A stretch of DNA of 6,289 nt from positions 1 to 6,289 of the forward strand of contig CANKNP010000305.1 in the NCBI GenBank assembly GCA_947483545.1, written 5' to 3'. A program made the translations under genes and the position numbers. Below the pieces are notes generated by a model. That model ran no database searches. It saw only the letters and a program-made list of their open reading frames with translations, and was not told where the DNA came from. The stretch is from Deltaproteobacteria bacterium (GTDB taxonomy: Bacteria; Myxococcota; UBA796; SXON01). Shown here one piece after another: positions 1-6,289 of the stretch; position 1 is the stretch's first letter, and every line of letters starts with the position of its first letter.

Positions 1-24
1 GGGCTCCCCGCGGATCTTGAGCAG

Positions 25-80
25 CCCTCATCCGCCCGCGAGTACCCGGGCACCTTCTCCCGCAGGCGGGAGAAGGGGAG
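25..80. repeat. REP-like palindromic repeat downstream of cphA
   Basis: Two hairpins lie in tandem. The first is weak: GCCCG (34-38) pairs with CGGGC (47-51). The second is perfect: CCTTCTCCCGC (53-63) pairs with GCGGGAGAAGG, with CCTTCTCCCG (53-62) opposite CGGGAGAAGG (67-76) around CAGG. The left flank reads CCCTCATCCG (25-34). From memory, the combination of this flank, a short GC hairpin and a CTTCTCCCGC palindrome resembles repeats scattered through intergenic regions of many high-GC bacterial genomes. No T-run follows on either strand, so it is not a classical intrinsic terminator, although it could still protect or end the cphA transcript. A degenerate relative lies at 3347-3375 on the other side of cphA. 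Confidence 0.6.
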
Positions 81-157
81 AACCCTCGAAATCCGCGGCT
101 GGGGAGGAAGGTCAAATGCCGCTAACCACGTTTCCCCGAACGCTGCTAGCGTCCCTC

Positions 158-186
158 CCCTCTGTGCTCTCCGTGCCTCCGTGTTT
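158..186. repeat. TGTG/CCGTG imperfect short tandem repeat
   Basis: Three imperfect units of about 8-9 bases follow one another: CCTCTGTG, CTCTCCGTG, CCTCCGTG. On the minus strand they read as CACGGAGGCACGGAG and CACAGAGG. From memory, near-identical cacGGAGgcacGGAG strings are frequent in intergenic DNA of environmental bacteria such as planctomycetes, verrucomicrobia and acidobacteria. No function is known to me. It lies 92 bases beyond the cphA stop codon. Confidence 0.4.
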
Positions 187-196
187 CGTCTCTCCC

Positions 197-213
197 CCGG
201 GTGCGTGACCCGG
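197..213 (-). terminator. weak hairpin after cphA, possible terminator
   Basis: CCGGGT (197-202) pairs perfectly with ACCCGG (208-213) around a 5-base loop, about 65 bases past the cphA stop on the minus strand. No U-run follows, so intrinsic termination is doubtful. It is the only compact hairpin between the stop codon and the repeats at 158-186 and 25-80. Apart from these elements, 1-277 shows no gene I would support. Confidence 0.25.
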
Positions 214-277
214 CGGACGGTTTGTCCCTCCCACCCCCTGCCACCGACGTCGTGCGATTTGTGGTTCGTGCGAGGGC

Positions 278-3067
278 TCAATCCGCCTGCTCCGCCACCA
301 GCACACCACGCAAATCCCGGATCAACGACATGCCCGCAAAATCGGTCATCGGCGCGAGCGCCGGCGTCTCCACCACTACGTCGGCTGCGGCCTGCCCGGT
401 CTCTACCCCCGTGCGGCCGCCAAAGTAGATCACCTGCTTCCAGGAGCGGGTGACCTGATCAACGAACAACAGGAGCACATCCCCGGGGTTGCACGCCCGC
501 AGCGCCGCGTCGATCGCGTCGGGCTCGGAGTCGCAGATGCGGATCTGGGCATCGGGTACGCCGGCGGCCAGGAGCGTGGTGCGGAGCAGCTCGGGGACCT
601 CTCGCTCGGCCCGGCCGCGGGGGTTGTCGTCCCGACGACAGAAGTAGAGATCGAAGTGGCCGGCGGCGGCACTGGCGACATCGCGGATGTCTTCGTCCCG
701 GCGGTCCCCGGGGGCGGCCAGCACCACGACGCGCTTGCGCCCGGGGCGCGGCTCAGCGGTCAATGCGTCCGTGAGCGCGACCATCGCGGAGACGGCGGCG
801 GGGTTGTGCCCGTAGTCCAAGATGACCTTGAAGCCGAGCTGATCGTAGACGTTCATTCGCCCGGGGGTTTGGAAAAAGCTGGCGTCGAACGTACGGAGCC
901 CGTGCCGGATATCGTCGAGCTTCACGTTCATGGCGAACGCCATCGCCGCGGCGAACATCGCGTTCTGCACGTTGTGCATCGCTTTTCCTTCGAGCGTCGC
1001 GGGCACGAGGTGCGTCCACAAGAGCGGCATGTGCCGCCCCTTGTCGTAGATGGTGATCATCTGGCCGTTCACGCCGGCCTCCAGCGCGACCGCTCGCCCC
1101 CCGGCGCGGATGTGCTCCCGGACCAGCGCGTGGTTCGGGGTCATCGTGACGTAGCAGATGTGCCGGGCGACGGCTGAGGCCGCCATGCGGAGGCATCGAT
1201 CGTCGTCGGCGTTCAACACCACGGTGTCCTGCGCCACCTCGATGGGAATGCGCTTCACATCGGCGAGCTGATCGAGGTCGTCCACGCCGCCGAGGCCCAG
1301 GTGGTCACTCGCGACGTTCAAGCAACAGGCGACGTCCGGCTTCTTGTACCCGAGCCCCGCGCGGAGCAGCCCGCCCCGGGCCGTCTCCAGCACGGCCACC
1401 TCCACTTGGGGATGACAAAGCACCATCTTCGCGGATGTGGGGCCGGTCATGTCCCCCGTGACACACAGCCGGCCGTCGATATACACGCCGTCCGTCGTGC
1501 TCATCCCTACACAGTGGCCGACGAGCTTATGGATGTGTGCCAGCATCCGCGTGGTGGTCGTCTTGCCGTTCGTCCCCGTGATCGCTGCGATGGGGATCCT
1601 GGAGGGTGCGCCCTTCGGAAAGAGCATCTCGACGACCGCCCCGGCCACATCCCTCGGGGTGCCTTCACTCGGCGAGACATGCATCCGGAAACCCGGCGCG
1701 GCGTTCACTTCGCAGATGCCGCCTCCGACCTCCTTGTAGGACTGGGACACGTCTGGCGAGAGGAAGTCCACGCCGCATACATCCAATCCAACCGCGGCTG
1801 CCGCCCGAATCGCCATCTCCCGATTGTCAGGGTGACACTCATCGGTCCGATCGATCGCCGTTCCCCCCGTCGAGAGGTTGCCGGTCGTCCGCAGGTAGAA
1901 GATCTGTCCGTCTGTGAGCACATGATCGCGGGTCAGGCCGGCCTCGACCAGGAGCCGTTCGGCCTGCGCGTCGAACTCCAAGCGGGTCAGCGACTTCTCG
2001 TGCCCGAGCCCCCGACGCGGGTCCAGGTTGGTCAGATCCACCAGCTCGGCGATCGTGTGTTGGCCATCCCCAACGACATGCCCCGGCACCCGCTTGGCCA
2101 CCGCGACCAGCTCCCCATTCACCACGAGCATCCGATGGTCGAAGCCCCGAATGAAGCTTTCGACCAGCACCGTTCGCGAGTGTGCGCGCGCCTCGCCGAA
2201 GGCCTTCTCGACCTGCGCGGCGTTCTCCATGCCAATGCTGACACCCCGGCCATGATTGGCGTCGAGCGGCTTCACCACCACGGGGTAGCCGATCCGGCGC
2301 GCAGCCCGCACCGCCTGCTCGGGCGAGTAGACCTGGTCCTGCTTCGGCACCGGGAGCCCGATGTCCCCGAGGATCTTGTTGGTCAGCTCCTTGTCGCTCG
2401 CGATGTCCACCGCGATGTGGCGCGTCTCGCTGGTGATCGTCGCCTGGATCCGCCGTTGCCGCTGGCCGTGGCCGAACTGCACGAGGCTCGCGGCGTTCAG
2501 CCGGATCCACGGGATGTCGCGCGCCTCTGCGGCCCGCACGAGGCTCGCGGTCGATGGGCCAAACGCCCGCTTCTCCGCGCCCCGGATCAGCGCTTCGAGG
2601 CCGCCCTGAAAGTCGAAGTCCGCGTCAACCTCGTAGCTCCCACGAAGCTCCAGCGGGACGAGGCTGTGAACAAGCTCCAACGCGAGCTTTCCCGCGGCGT
2701 CACCGGTCCAGGCATCTTCGTATTCATAGACCACGTGGTAGCGCCCCGGCTGTCCAGCGCTGCGGGTCTTGCCGAAGCTGACCTGGGCGCCGGCCATGTT
2801 CTGCAGCTCGATCGCCACATGTTCAAAGACGTGTCCCATCCACGTGCCGCCATCGTCCCGGAGGCGCCGCAGGAACCCGCCCGGCTCGCGGTAGGAGCAG
2901 CCGTGCTGGGCCAACGAGGGGATCGCGGCCATCAACCCGTCCACAAAGCCGGGGATGCGGTCGCTGGGCCAGTCTTCGAGGGCTTCGAGATCCAGCGTGA
3001 ACCGGATGACCTTGAAGTTCGCGTAGACGTTCGGGCCGACGTAGGTGCGCGTTTCGACGGTGTTCAT
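278..3067 (-). CDS. cphA: cyanophycin synthetase (CphA1-type)
   Basis: The 929-residue protein should make cyanophycin (multi-L-arginyl-poly-L-aspartate), a cytoplasmic nitrogen and carbon store, by alternately adding Asp to the backbone and Arg to its side chains at the cost of ATP. Domains in order: an N domain (about 1-165) with an HxxEH motif (H79, E82, H83); an ATP-grasp domain (about 220-485) with VVVKPLDANHGRGVSI (263-278), GGTAIDRTDE (401-410) and EVNAAPGFRMH (453-463); and a Mur-ligase-like domain (about 490-900) with P-loop GTNGKTTT (498-505), ETARGG (561-566), NVASDHLG (584-591), NADD (619-622) and DYGHNP (751-756). Both ATP sites look intact, which favours the CphA1 type over CphA2, where one site is degenerate. 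The length is slightly above the usual ~870-900. The extra residues are mainly a C-terminal tail after about 890. The ATG start fits because family similarity begins within the first ten residues (TYVGPN). There is no Shine-Dalgarno; a -10-like block sits just upstream. It diverges from the regulator at 3577. No cyanophycinase gene is in view. Confidence 0.95.
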   Translation of the reverse strand: MNTVETRTYVGPNVYANFKVIRFTLDLEALEDWPSDRIPGFVDGLMAAIPSLAQHGCSYREPGGFLRRLRDDGGTWMGHVFEHVAIELQNMAGAQVSFGKTRSAGQPGRYHVVYEYEDAWTGDAAGKLALELVHSLVPLELRGSYEVDADFDFQGGLEALIRGAEKRAFGPSTASLVRAAEARDIPWIRLNAASLVQFGHGQRQRRIQATITSETRHIAVDIASDKELTNKILGDIGLPVPKQDQVYSPEQAVRAARRIGYPVVVKPLDANHGRGVSIGMENAAQVEKAFGEARAHSRTVLVESFIRGFDHRMLVVNGELVAVAKRVPGHVVGDGQHTIAELVDLTNLDPRRGLGHEKSLTRLEFDAQAERLLVEAGLTRDHVLTDGQIFYLRTTGNLSTGGTAIDRTDECHPDNREMAIRAAAAVGLDVCGVDFLSPDVSQSYKEVGGGICEVNAAPGFRMHVSPSEGTPRDVAGAVVEMLFPKGAPSRIPIAAITGTNGKTTTTRMLAHIHKLVGHCVGMSTTDGVYIDGRLCVTGDMTGPTSAKMVLCHPQVEVAVLETARGGLLRAGLGYKKPDVACCLNVASDHLGLGGVDDLDQLADVKRIPIEVAQDTVVLNADDDRCLRMAASAVARHICYVTMTPNHALVREHIRAGGRAVALEAGVNGQMITIYDKGRHMPLLWTHLVPATLEGKAMHNVQNAMFAAAMAFAMNVKLDDIRHGLRTFDASFFQTPGRMNVYDQLGFKVILDYGHNPAAVSAMVALTDALTAEPRPGRKRVVVLAAPGDRRDEDIRDVASAAAGHFDLYFCRRDDNPRGRAEREVPELLRTTLLAAGVPDAQIRICDSEPDAIDAALRACNPGDVLLLFVDQVTRSWKQVIYFGGRTGVETGQAAADVVVETPALAPMTDFAGMSLIRDLRGVLVAEQAD

Positions 3068-3084
3068 GGTGGGCGGAGTCTATC
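3068..3084 (-). promoter_or_regulatory. start-proximal -10-like block of cphA
   Basis: Reading the minus strand, GATAGACTCCGCCCACC ends directly at the cphA ATG. TAGACT, nine bases before the start codon, resembles a -10 hexamer (4 of 6 to TATAAT), and there is no purine-rich ribosome site. A transcript starting 6-8 bases below it would be almost leaderless. Fourteen of the 17 bases recur in the same position before the gene at 4980, which is why I report it. The matching -35 position falls inside the hairpin at 3092-3125 and shows no TTGACA-like sequence. Confidence 0.4.
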
Positions 3085-3091
3085 GTGTTTC

Positions 3092-3125
3092 CTGGGGGGG
3101 CCCGGCTGATGCCGGGCCCCCCCAG
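3092..3125. repeat. perfect 15-bp hairpin upstream of cphA
   Basis: CTGGGGGGGCCCGGC (3092-3106) pairs perfectly with GCCGGGCCCCCCCAG (3111-3125) around the loop TGAT. It occupies about -25 to -58 relative to the cphA start codon. It would be extremely stable as RNA. No T-run follows on either strand, so it does not look like an intrinsic terminator. It could be a leader structure if transcription starts further upstream, an operator, or a repeat unit. I cannot choose between these. Confidence 0.65.
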
Positions 3126-3176
3126 ACCCCCCAAGCTCGCTACCGCTCGGGTCCCGGGGCACGGATCTGGCCAGCG

Positions 3177-3202
3177 GTCTCGGGCCGAGTACGGCCCGAG
3201 AC
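3177..3202. repeat. perfect 11-bp hairpin, second in cphA upstream array
   Basis: GTCTCGGGCCG (3177-3187) pairs perfectly with CGGCCCGAGAC (3192-3202) around a 4-base loop, AGTA. No T-run follows on either strand. It lies 51 bases beyond the hairpin at 3092-3125 and 7 bases before the one at 3210-3233. Confidence 0.6.
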
Positions 3203-3209
3203 GCGGTTC

Positions 3210-3233
3210 CGCGTCCGCGGCTACGCGGACGCG
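3210..3233. repeat. perfect 10-bp hairpin, third in cphA upstream array
   Basis: CGCGTCCGCG (3210-3219) pairs perfectly with CGCGGACGCG (3224-3233) around a 4-base loop, GCTA. The stem sequence differs from its two neighbours, so this is not a simple repeat of one sequence. What the three share is the form: perfect GC-rich stems closed by four-base loops. Confidence 0.6.
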
Positions 3234-3346
3234 TTGGGCTGGGACGGGCGAAGGACCCCACACGGGATTGTGGCCACCGACCACGCAGATGCGGGCGCCC
3301 CGTGGATGTCGAACTTCCTCAATCCGCCCGTGTACGCGAGGCCACG

Positions 3347-3375
3347 CTCTCCCGCTGGTACAGGAGAAGGGTCGG
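3347..3375. repeat. degenerate REP-like palindrome
   Basis: The core CTCTCCCGCTGGTAC (3347-3361) is followed by AGGAGAAGGGTCGG. Only TCTCC (3348-3352) and GGAGA (3363-3367) still pair, around a 10-base loop. The left arm and right flank recall a common high-GC repeat, ctctcccgctggtac-gggagaggg-tcgg (from memory), in which the arms pair fully; here the right arm has changed. It shares CTCCCGC and GGAGAAGG with the intact element at 53-76. Confidence 0.45.
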
Positions 3376-3408
3376 ACCATCCTGGTAGGTTCCACGGCCG
3401 TTCCACGA

Positions 3409-3431
3409 CATCGGCGAACCTGCGGCCGATG
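3409..3431. repeat. 7-bp hairpin in regulator upstream region
   Basis: CATCGGC (3409-3415) pairs with GCCGATG (3425-3431) around a 9-base loop. The inverted repeat is modest and could be an operator half-site pair or chance in such GC-rich DNA. It lies about 40 bases upstream of the CATAAT promoter-like hexamer at 3471. Confidence 0.25.
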
Positions 3432-3470
3432 GATCCAAGGCCGCCCCCCACCGAACAAAACTGAGGGGCT

Positions 3471-3476
3471 CATAAT
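3471..3476 (+). promoter_or_regulatory. possible -10 box (CATAAT) for the regulator gene
   Basis: CATAAT matches TATAAT at five of six positions and sits in the only AT-rich island of the region (ACAAAA at 3455-3460, CATAATTGTG at 3471-3480). A transcript from it would start near 3483 and carry a leader of about 94 bases, nearly all of it the C-rich tract, before the ATG at 3577. The -35 position (about 3448-3453) is CCACCG, a poor match, so recognition by the housekeeping sigma factor is uncertain. Confidence 0.35.
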
Positions 3477-3502
3477 TGTGCTATGCGGGGTCTCCGCGTC
3501 CG

Positions 3503-3555
3503 CCCCGCCCCCGCCCCCGGCCCCCGCCCCGGCCCCCGCCCCCGGCCTTCCCCCC
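3503..3555. repeat. C-rich tract, G-quadruplex-capable on minus strand
   Basis: Seven runs of four or five C (3503-3543), separated by G or GG, are followed by a run of six C (3550-3555). The minus strand therefore has eight runs of at least four G, mostly with one- or two-base spacers, which satisfies the usual G-quadruplex rule several times over. The plus strand would be the C-rich side. The tract ends 21 bases before the regulator's ATG. In the regulator's own frame it reads as alternating Pro-Ala, so an in-frame N-terminal extension is conceivable, though I consider it leader DNA. Confidence 0.65.
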
Positions 3556-3576
3556 GGGCGGTTACCTGCCGCGCTC

Positions 3577-4938
<1,362 letters not shown>

Positions 4939-4939
4939 G

Positions 4940-4955
4940 GGCGGCTTGCTCCGCC
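4940..4955 (+). terminator. weak hairpin after the regulator gene
   Basis: GGCGG (4940-4944) pairs with CCGCC (4951-4955) around a 6-base loop, directly after the TAG stop. The stem is only five pairs and no T-run follows, so efficient termination is unlikely. The regulator and the acyl-AMP ligase gene, 41 bases apart, could be cotranscribed. Confidence 0.2.
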
Positions 4956-4962
4956 GGTACTT

Positions 4963-4979
4963 GATACCCTCCGCCCGCC
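4963..4979 (+). promoter_or_regulatory. start-proximal -10-like block of the acyl-AMP ligase gene
   Basis: GATACCCTCCGCCCGCC ends directly at the GTG start. It equals the block before cphA at 14 of 17 positions, with the T-ending hexamer (TACCCT here, TAGACT there) again nine bases before the start codon. No Shine-Dalgarno is present. It suggests either a promoter of its own giving a nearly leaderless message or a shared non-SD start context. An in-frame TGA at 4962-4964 overlaps its left edge. Confidence 0.4.
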
Positions 4980-6289
4980 GTGCCTCAGCCGACCTTCAGC
5001 AGCCTGATCCGCGACCGCGCCGCCTCGTTCCCCGAGGAGCGGGCGTACCGATTTCTCGGCTCCCGACGCGGCGAGGTCGAGGACATCACCTATGGCGAGG
5101 TGCTCGCCCGGGCGGCGGGGCTCGCGCGCCGAATCGGGGTGCCGAGGGGCGCTCGCGTGCTGCTTCTCCACCCCCCCGGCATCGGCTACATCATCGCCTT
5201 CTTCGGATGCCTGCTCGCCGGTGCGGTCCCGGTGCCCGCGTACCCGCCGCGGAACAACCGCAACTTGGAGAGGCTGCGCGCGATCCTCGATGATGCCGGC
5301 GCGGACGTCGCCATCACCACAGACGCGCTGGTGGCCCGCCTGGTCGATGCGCCCGAGCTGGCCGGCTTGCGGTGGGTCACAACGGACGACGCCACCACCG
5401 CCGAGGCTCCCGACATCCCCGCCGCCGACCTGGCGTTCTTGCAGTACACGTCGGGCAGCACGGGGTCTCCGAAGGGCGTCATGGTCACGCACGCGAACTT
5501 GCTGGCGAACACCGCGGCGATCTCGGAGCGCTTCGGCTTCAACCGCGACAGCCGTGGGGTCATCTGGCTGCCGCCCTTTCACGACATGGGCCTCATCGGC
5601 GGCATCCTCGCGCCGATGGCGGGGGCCTTCCCCTGCACGCTCATGGCGCCGGCGACGTTCCTGGTGAGCCCAGCCCGGTGGCTCGAGACGGTCTCCGAGG
5701 AGCGCGCGACCGTCAGCGGCGGGCCCGACTTCGCCTGGGCGCTCGCCGCCCGGCGGATCAGCGAGGAGGTTCGGGCGCGCCTGGACCTCTCGGCGTGGAC
5801 TGTGGCGTTTACCGGCGCGGAGCCCGTTCGCGTCGGCACGCTCGACCGGTTCGCGGCCGCCTTCGCCCCAGCGGGCTTCTCCCCGCGCGCGTGGCTCCCC
5901 TGCTACGGGCTCGCCGAGGCCACGTTGATCGTGAGCGGCGGGCGGCTCGGGCAGGGTATCGGCACGCTGGGCGTGAGCTCGGCTGCCCTCGCGCGCGGCG
6001 TGGTGGCGCCCGGCGAGAGCACCATCGTCAGCTGTGGCCCGCCTGCCCTTGAGACCGAGGTGTTCGTCGTGCACCCCGAGTCCGGCGCCGGCCTCGCTGA
6101 AGGGGAAGTCGGCGAGATCTGCGTCCGGGGGCCGGGGATCGCGGCGGGCTACTGGGGCATGCCCGAAGCGACCGAGCGCGCCTTCGACGGCGGGCTCCGC
6201 ACGGGGGACCTCGGCTTCTTGGCGAACGGCGAGGTGTGGATCACCGGACGGAAGAAAGACCTCATCGTTCTGCGCGGCCGGAACCTGTA
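4980..6289 (+). CDS. fatty acyl-AMP ligase (FAAL-type), 3' end outside window
   Basis: This is the first 436 residues of an ANL-superfamily adenylating enzyme, about three quarters of a typical FAAL of ~580 residues. It should activate a fatty acid with ATP to acyl-AMP and pass it to an acyl carrier protein rather than to CoA. Motifs: YTSGSTGSPKGV (156-167, the A3 phosphate loop), LPPFHDMGLIGGIL (197-210), SGGPDFAW (246-253), FTGAEPVR (277-284), YGLAEAT (309-315), SCG (351-353), RTGDLG (407-412) and the hinge GRKKDLIVLRGRN (423-435). HDMGLIGG, SGGPdFA, GAEPVR and RGRN resemble FAALs more than acyl-CoA synthetases. GTG at 4980 is the first possible start after the in-frame TGA at 4962, and similarity begins soon after it. 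After RGRN the sequence reads Leu then TA (probably Tyr), where many FAALs have RGRNHYPQDIE. Whether an ACP or PKS/NRPS domain is fused or follows lies beyond the window. Confidence 0.9.
   Translation, partial: MPQPTFSSLIRDRAASFPEERAYRFLGSRRGEVEDITYGEVLARAAGLARRIGVPRGARVLLLHPPGIGYIIAFFGCLLAGAVPVPAYPPRNNRNLERLRAILDDAGADVAITTDALVARLVDAPELAGLRWVTTDDATTAEAPDIPAADLAFLQYTSGSTGSPKGVMVTHANLLANTAAISERFGFNRDSRGVIWLPPFHDMGLIGGILAPMAGAFPCTLMAPATFLVSPARWLETVSEERATVSGGPDFAWALAARRISEEVRARLDLSAWTVAFTGAEPVRVGTLDRFAAAFAPAGFSPRAWLPCYGLAEATLIVSGGRLGQGIGTLGVSSAALARGVVAPGESTIVSCGPPALETEVFVVHPESGAGLAEGEVGEICVRGPGIAAGYWGMPEATERAFDGGLRTGDLGFLANGEVWITGRKKDLIVLRGRNL

Larger units (their letters stand above)
3068..3576. 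other. divergent intergenic region, 509 bases, no gene supported
   Basis: This stretch separates the start codons of cphA and the sigma-54 regulator. Open frames cross it on both strands, but they are low-complexity translations of GC-rich DNA with no family resemblance. Content in order: start-proximal block, hairpin 3092-3125, hairpins 3177-3202 and 3210-3233, a plain stretch of about 110 bases (3234-3346) with nothing I recognise, a degenerate REP-like element (3347-3375), a 7-bp hairpin (3409-3431), an AT-rich promoter-like spot (about 3454-3484) and a C-rich tract (3503-3555). I looked for sigma-54 sites (GG-N10-GC with TGGCAC/TTGC context) on both strands and saw none that convinced me. 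Confidence 0.6.

Noticed and set aside
1301..3109. 602-residue open frame on the plus strand opposite cphA
   Set aside because: It lies antisense to a gene with clear family motifs. Its product is rich in Arg, His, Pro and Gly, as expected from GC-rich shadow frames, and shows no domain.
3092..3125. Hairpin as intrinsic terminator
   Set aside because: The stem is strong, but no T-run follows on either strand and it lies between two divergent starts, where no transcript is expected to end.
3045..3464. 139-residue open frame in the divergent region
   Set aside because: It overlaps the start of cphA, has no ribosome site or family resemblance, and spans the hairpins and repeat.
3085..3576. Long N-terminal extension of the regulator (164 extra residues)
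   Set aside because: The frame is open only because the DNA is GC-rich. It runs through hairpins, a repeat and the C-rich tract, and the receiver domain begins right at the ATG at 3577.
3068..3576. Sigma-54 (-24/-12) promoter for cphA or the regulator
   Set aside because: I checked GG-N10-GC pairs by eye on both strands. Those found were off by one in spacing or lacked the TGGCAC and TTGC context.

Overview
The window comes from a bacterial chromosome of very high G+C (about two thirds or more, by eye). Third codon positions are almost always G or C. None of the three genes has an obvious Shine-Dalgarno sequence at its chosen start. The gene set (cyanophycin synthetase, a sigma-54-dependent response regulator, a fatty acyl-AMP ligase) and the intergenic repeat types suggest a high-GC environmental bacterium such as a planctomycete (Phycisphaerae-like), with Myxococcota or Gemmatimonadota as alternatives. 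This placement is an inference; there is no rRNA or other marker gene here.

Layout: 1-277 is intergenic and holds repeats, a REP-like palindrome and a TGTG-rich motif. 278-3067 (minus) is a complete cyanophycin synthetase, cphA, with intact ATP-grasp and Mur-ligase active-site motifs. 3068-3576 is a 509-base divergent intergenic region, unusually rich in hairpins. It has three perfect tetraloop hairpins on the cphA side, a degenerate copy of the REP-like palindrome in the middle, and an AT-rich promoter-like spot followed by a C-rich tract on the regulator side. 3577-4938 (plus) is a complete NtrC/AtoC-type regulator (receiver, AAA+, Fis-type HTH). After a 41-base gap, 4980-6289 (plus) is the 5' part of a fatty acyl-AMP ligase gene that runs off the window.

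How the genes may work together: cphA makes the nitrogen/carbon storage polymer cyanophycin. The divergent sigma-54 activator is the only regulator in view, and NtrC relatives often control nitrogen metabolism, so local control of cphA is plausible. I found no convincing -24/-12 promoter, however, and no partner kinase lies in the window. The acyl-AMP ligase probably begins a separate lipid, polyketide or lipopeptide function. The most unexpected detail is a nearly identical 17-base block directly upstream of the start codons of cphA and the acyl-AMP ligase (14 of 17 matches). It looks like a -10 element placed for nearly leaderless transcription, or a non-SD start context.

I did not find a clearly new multi-gene system. 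The interesting material is mostly in the non-coding stretches.
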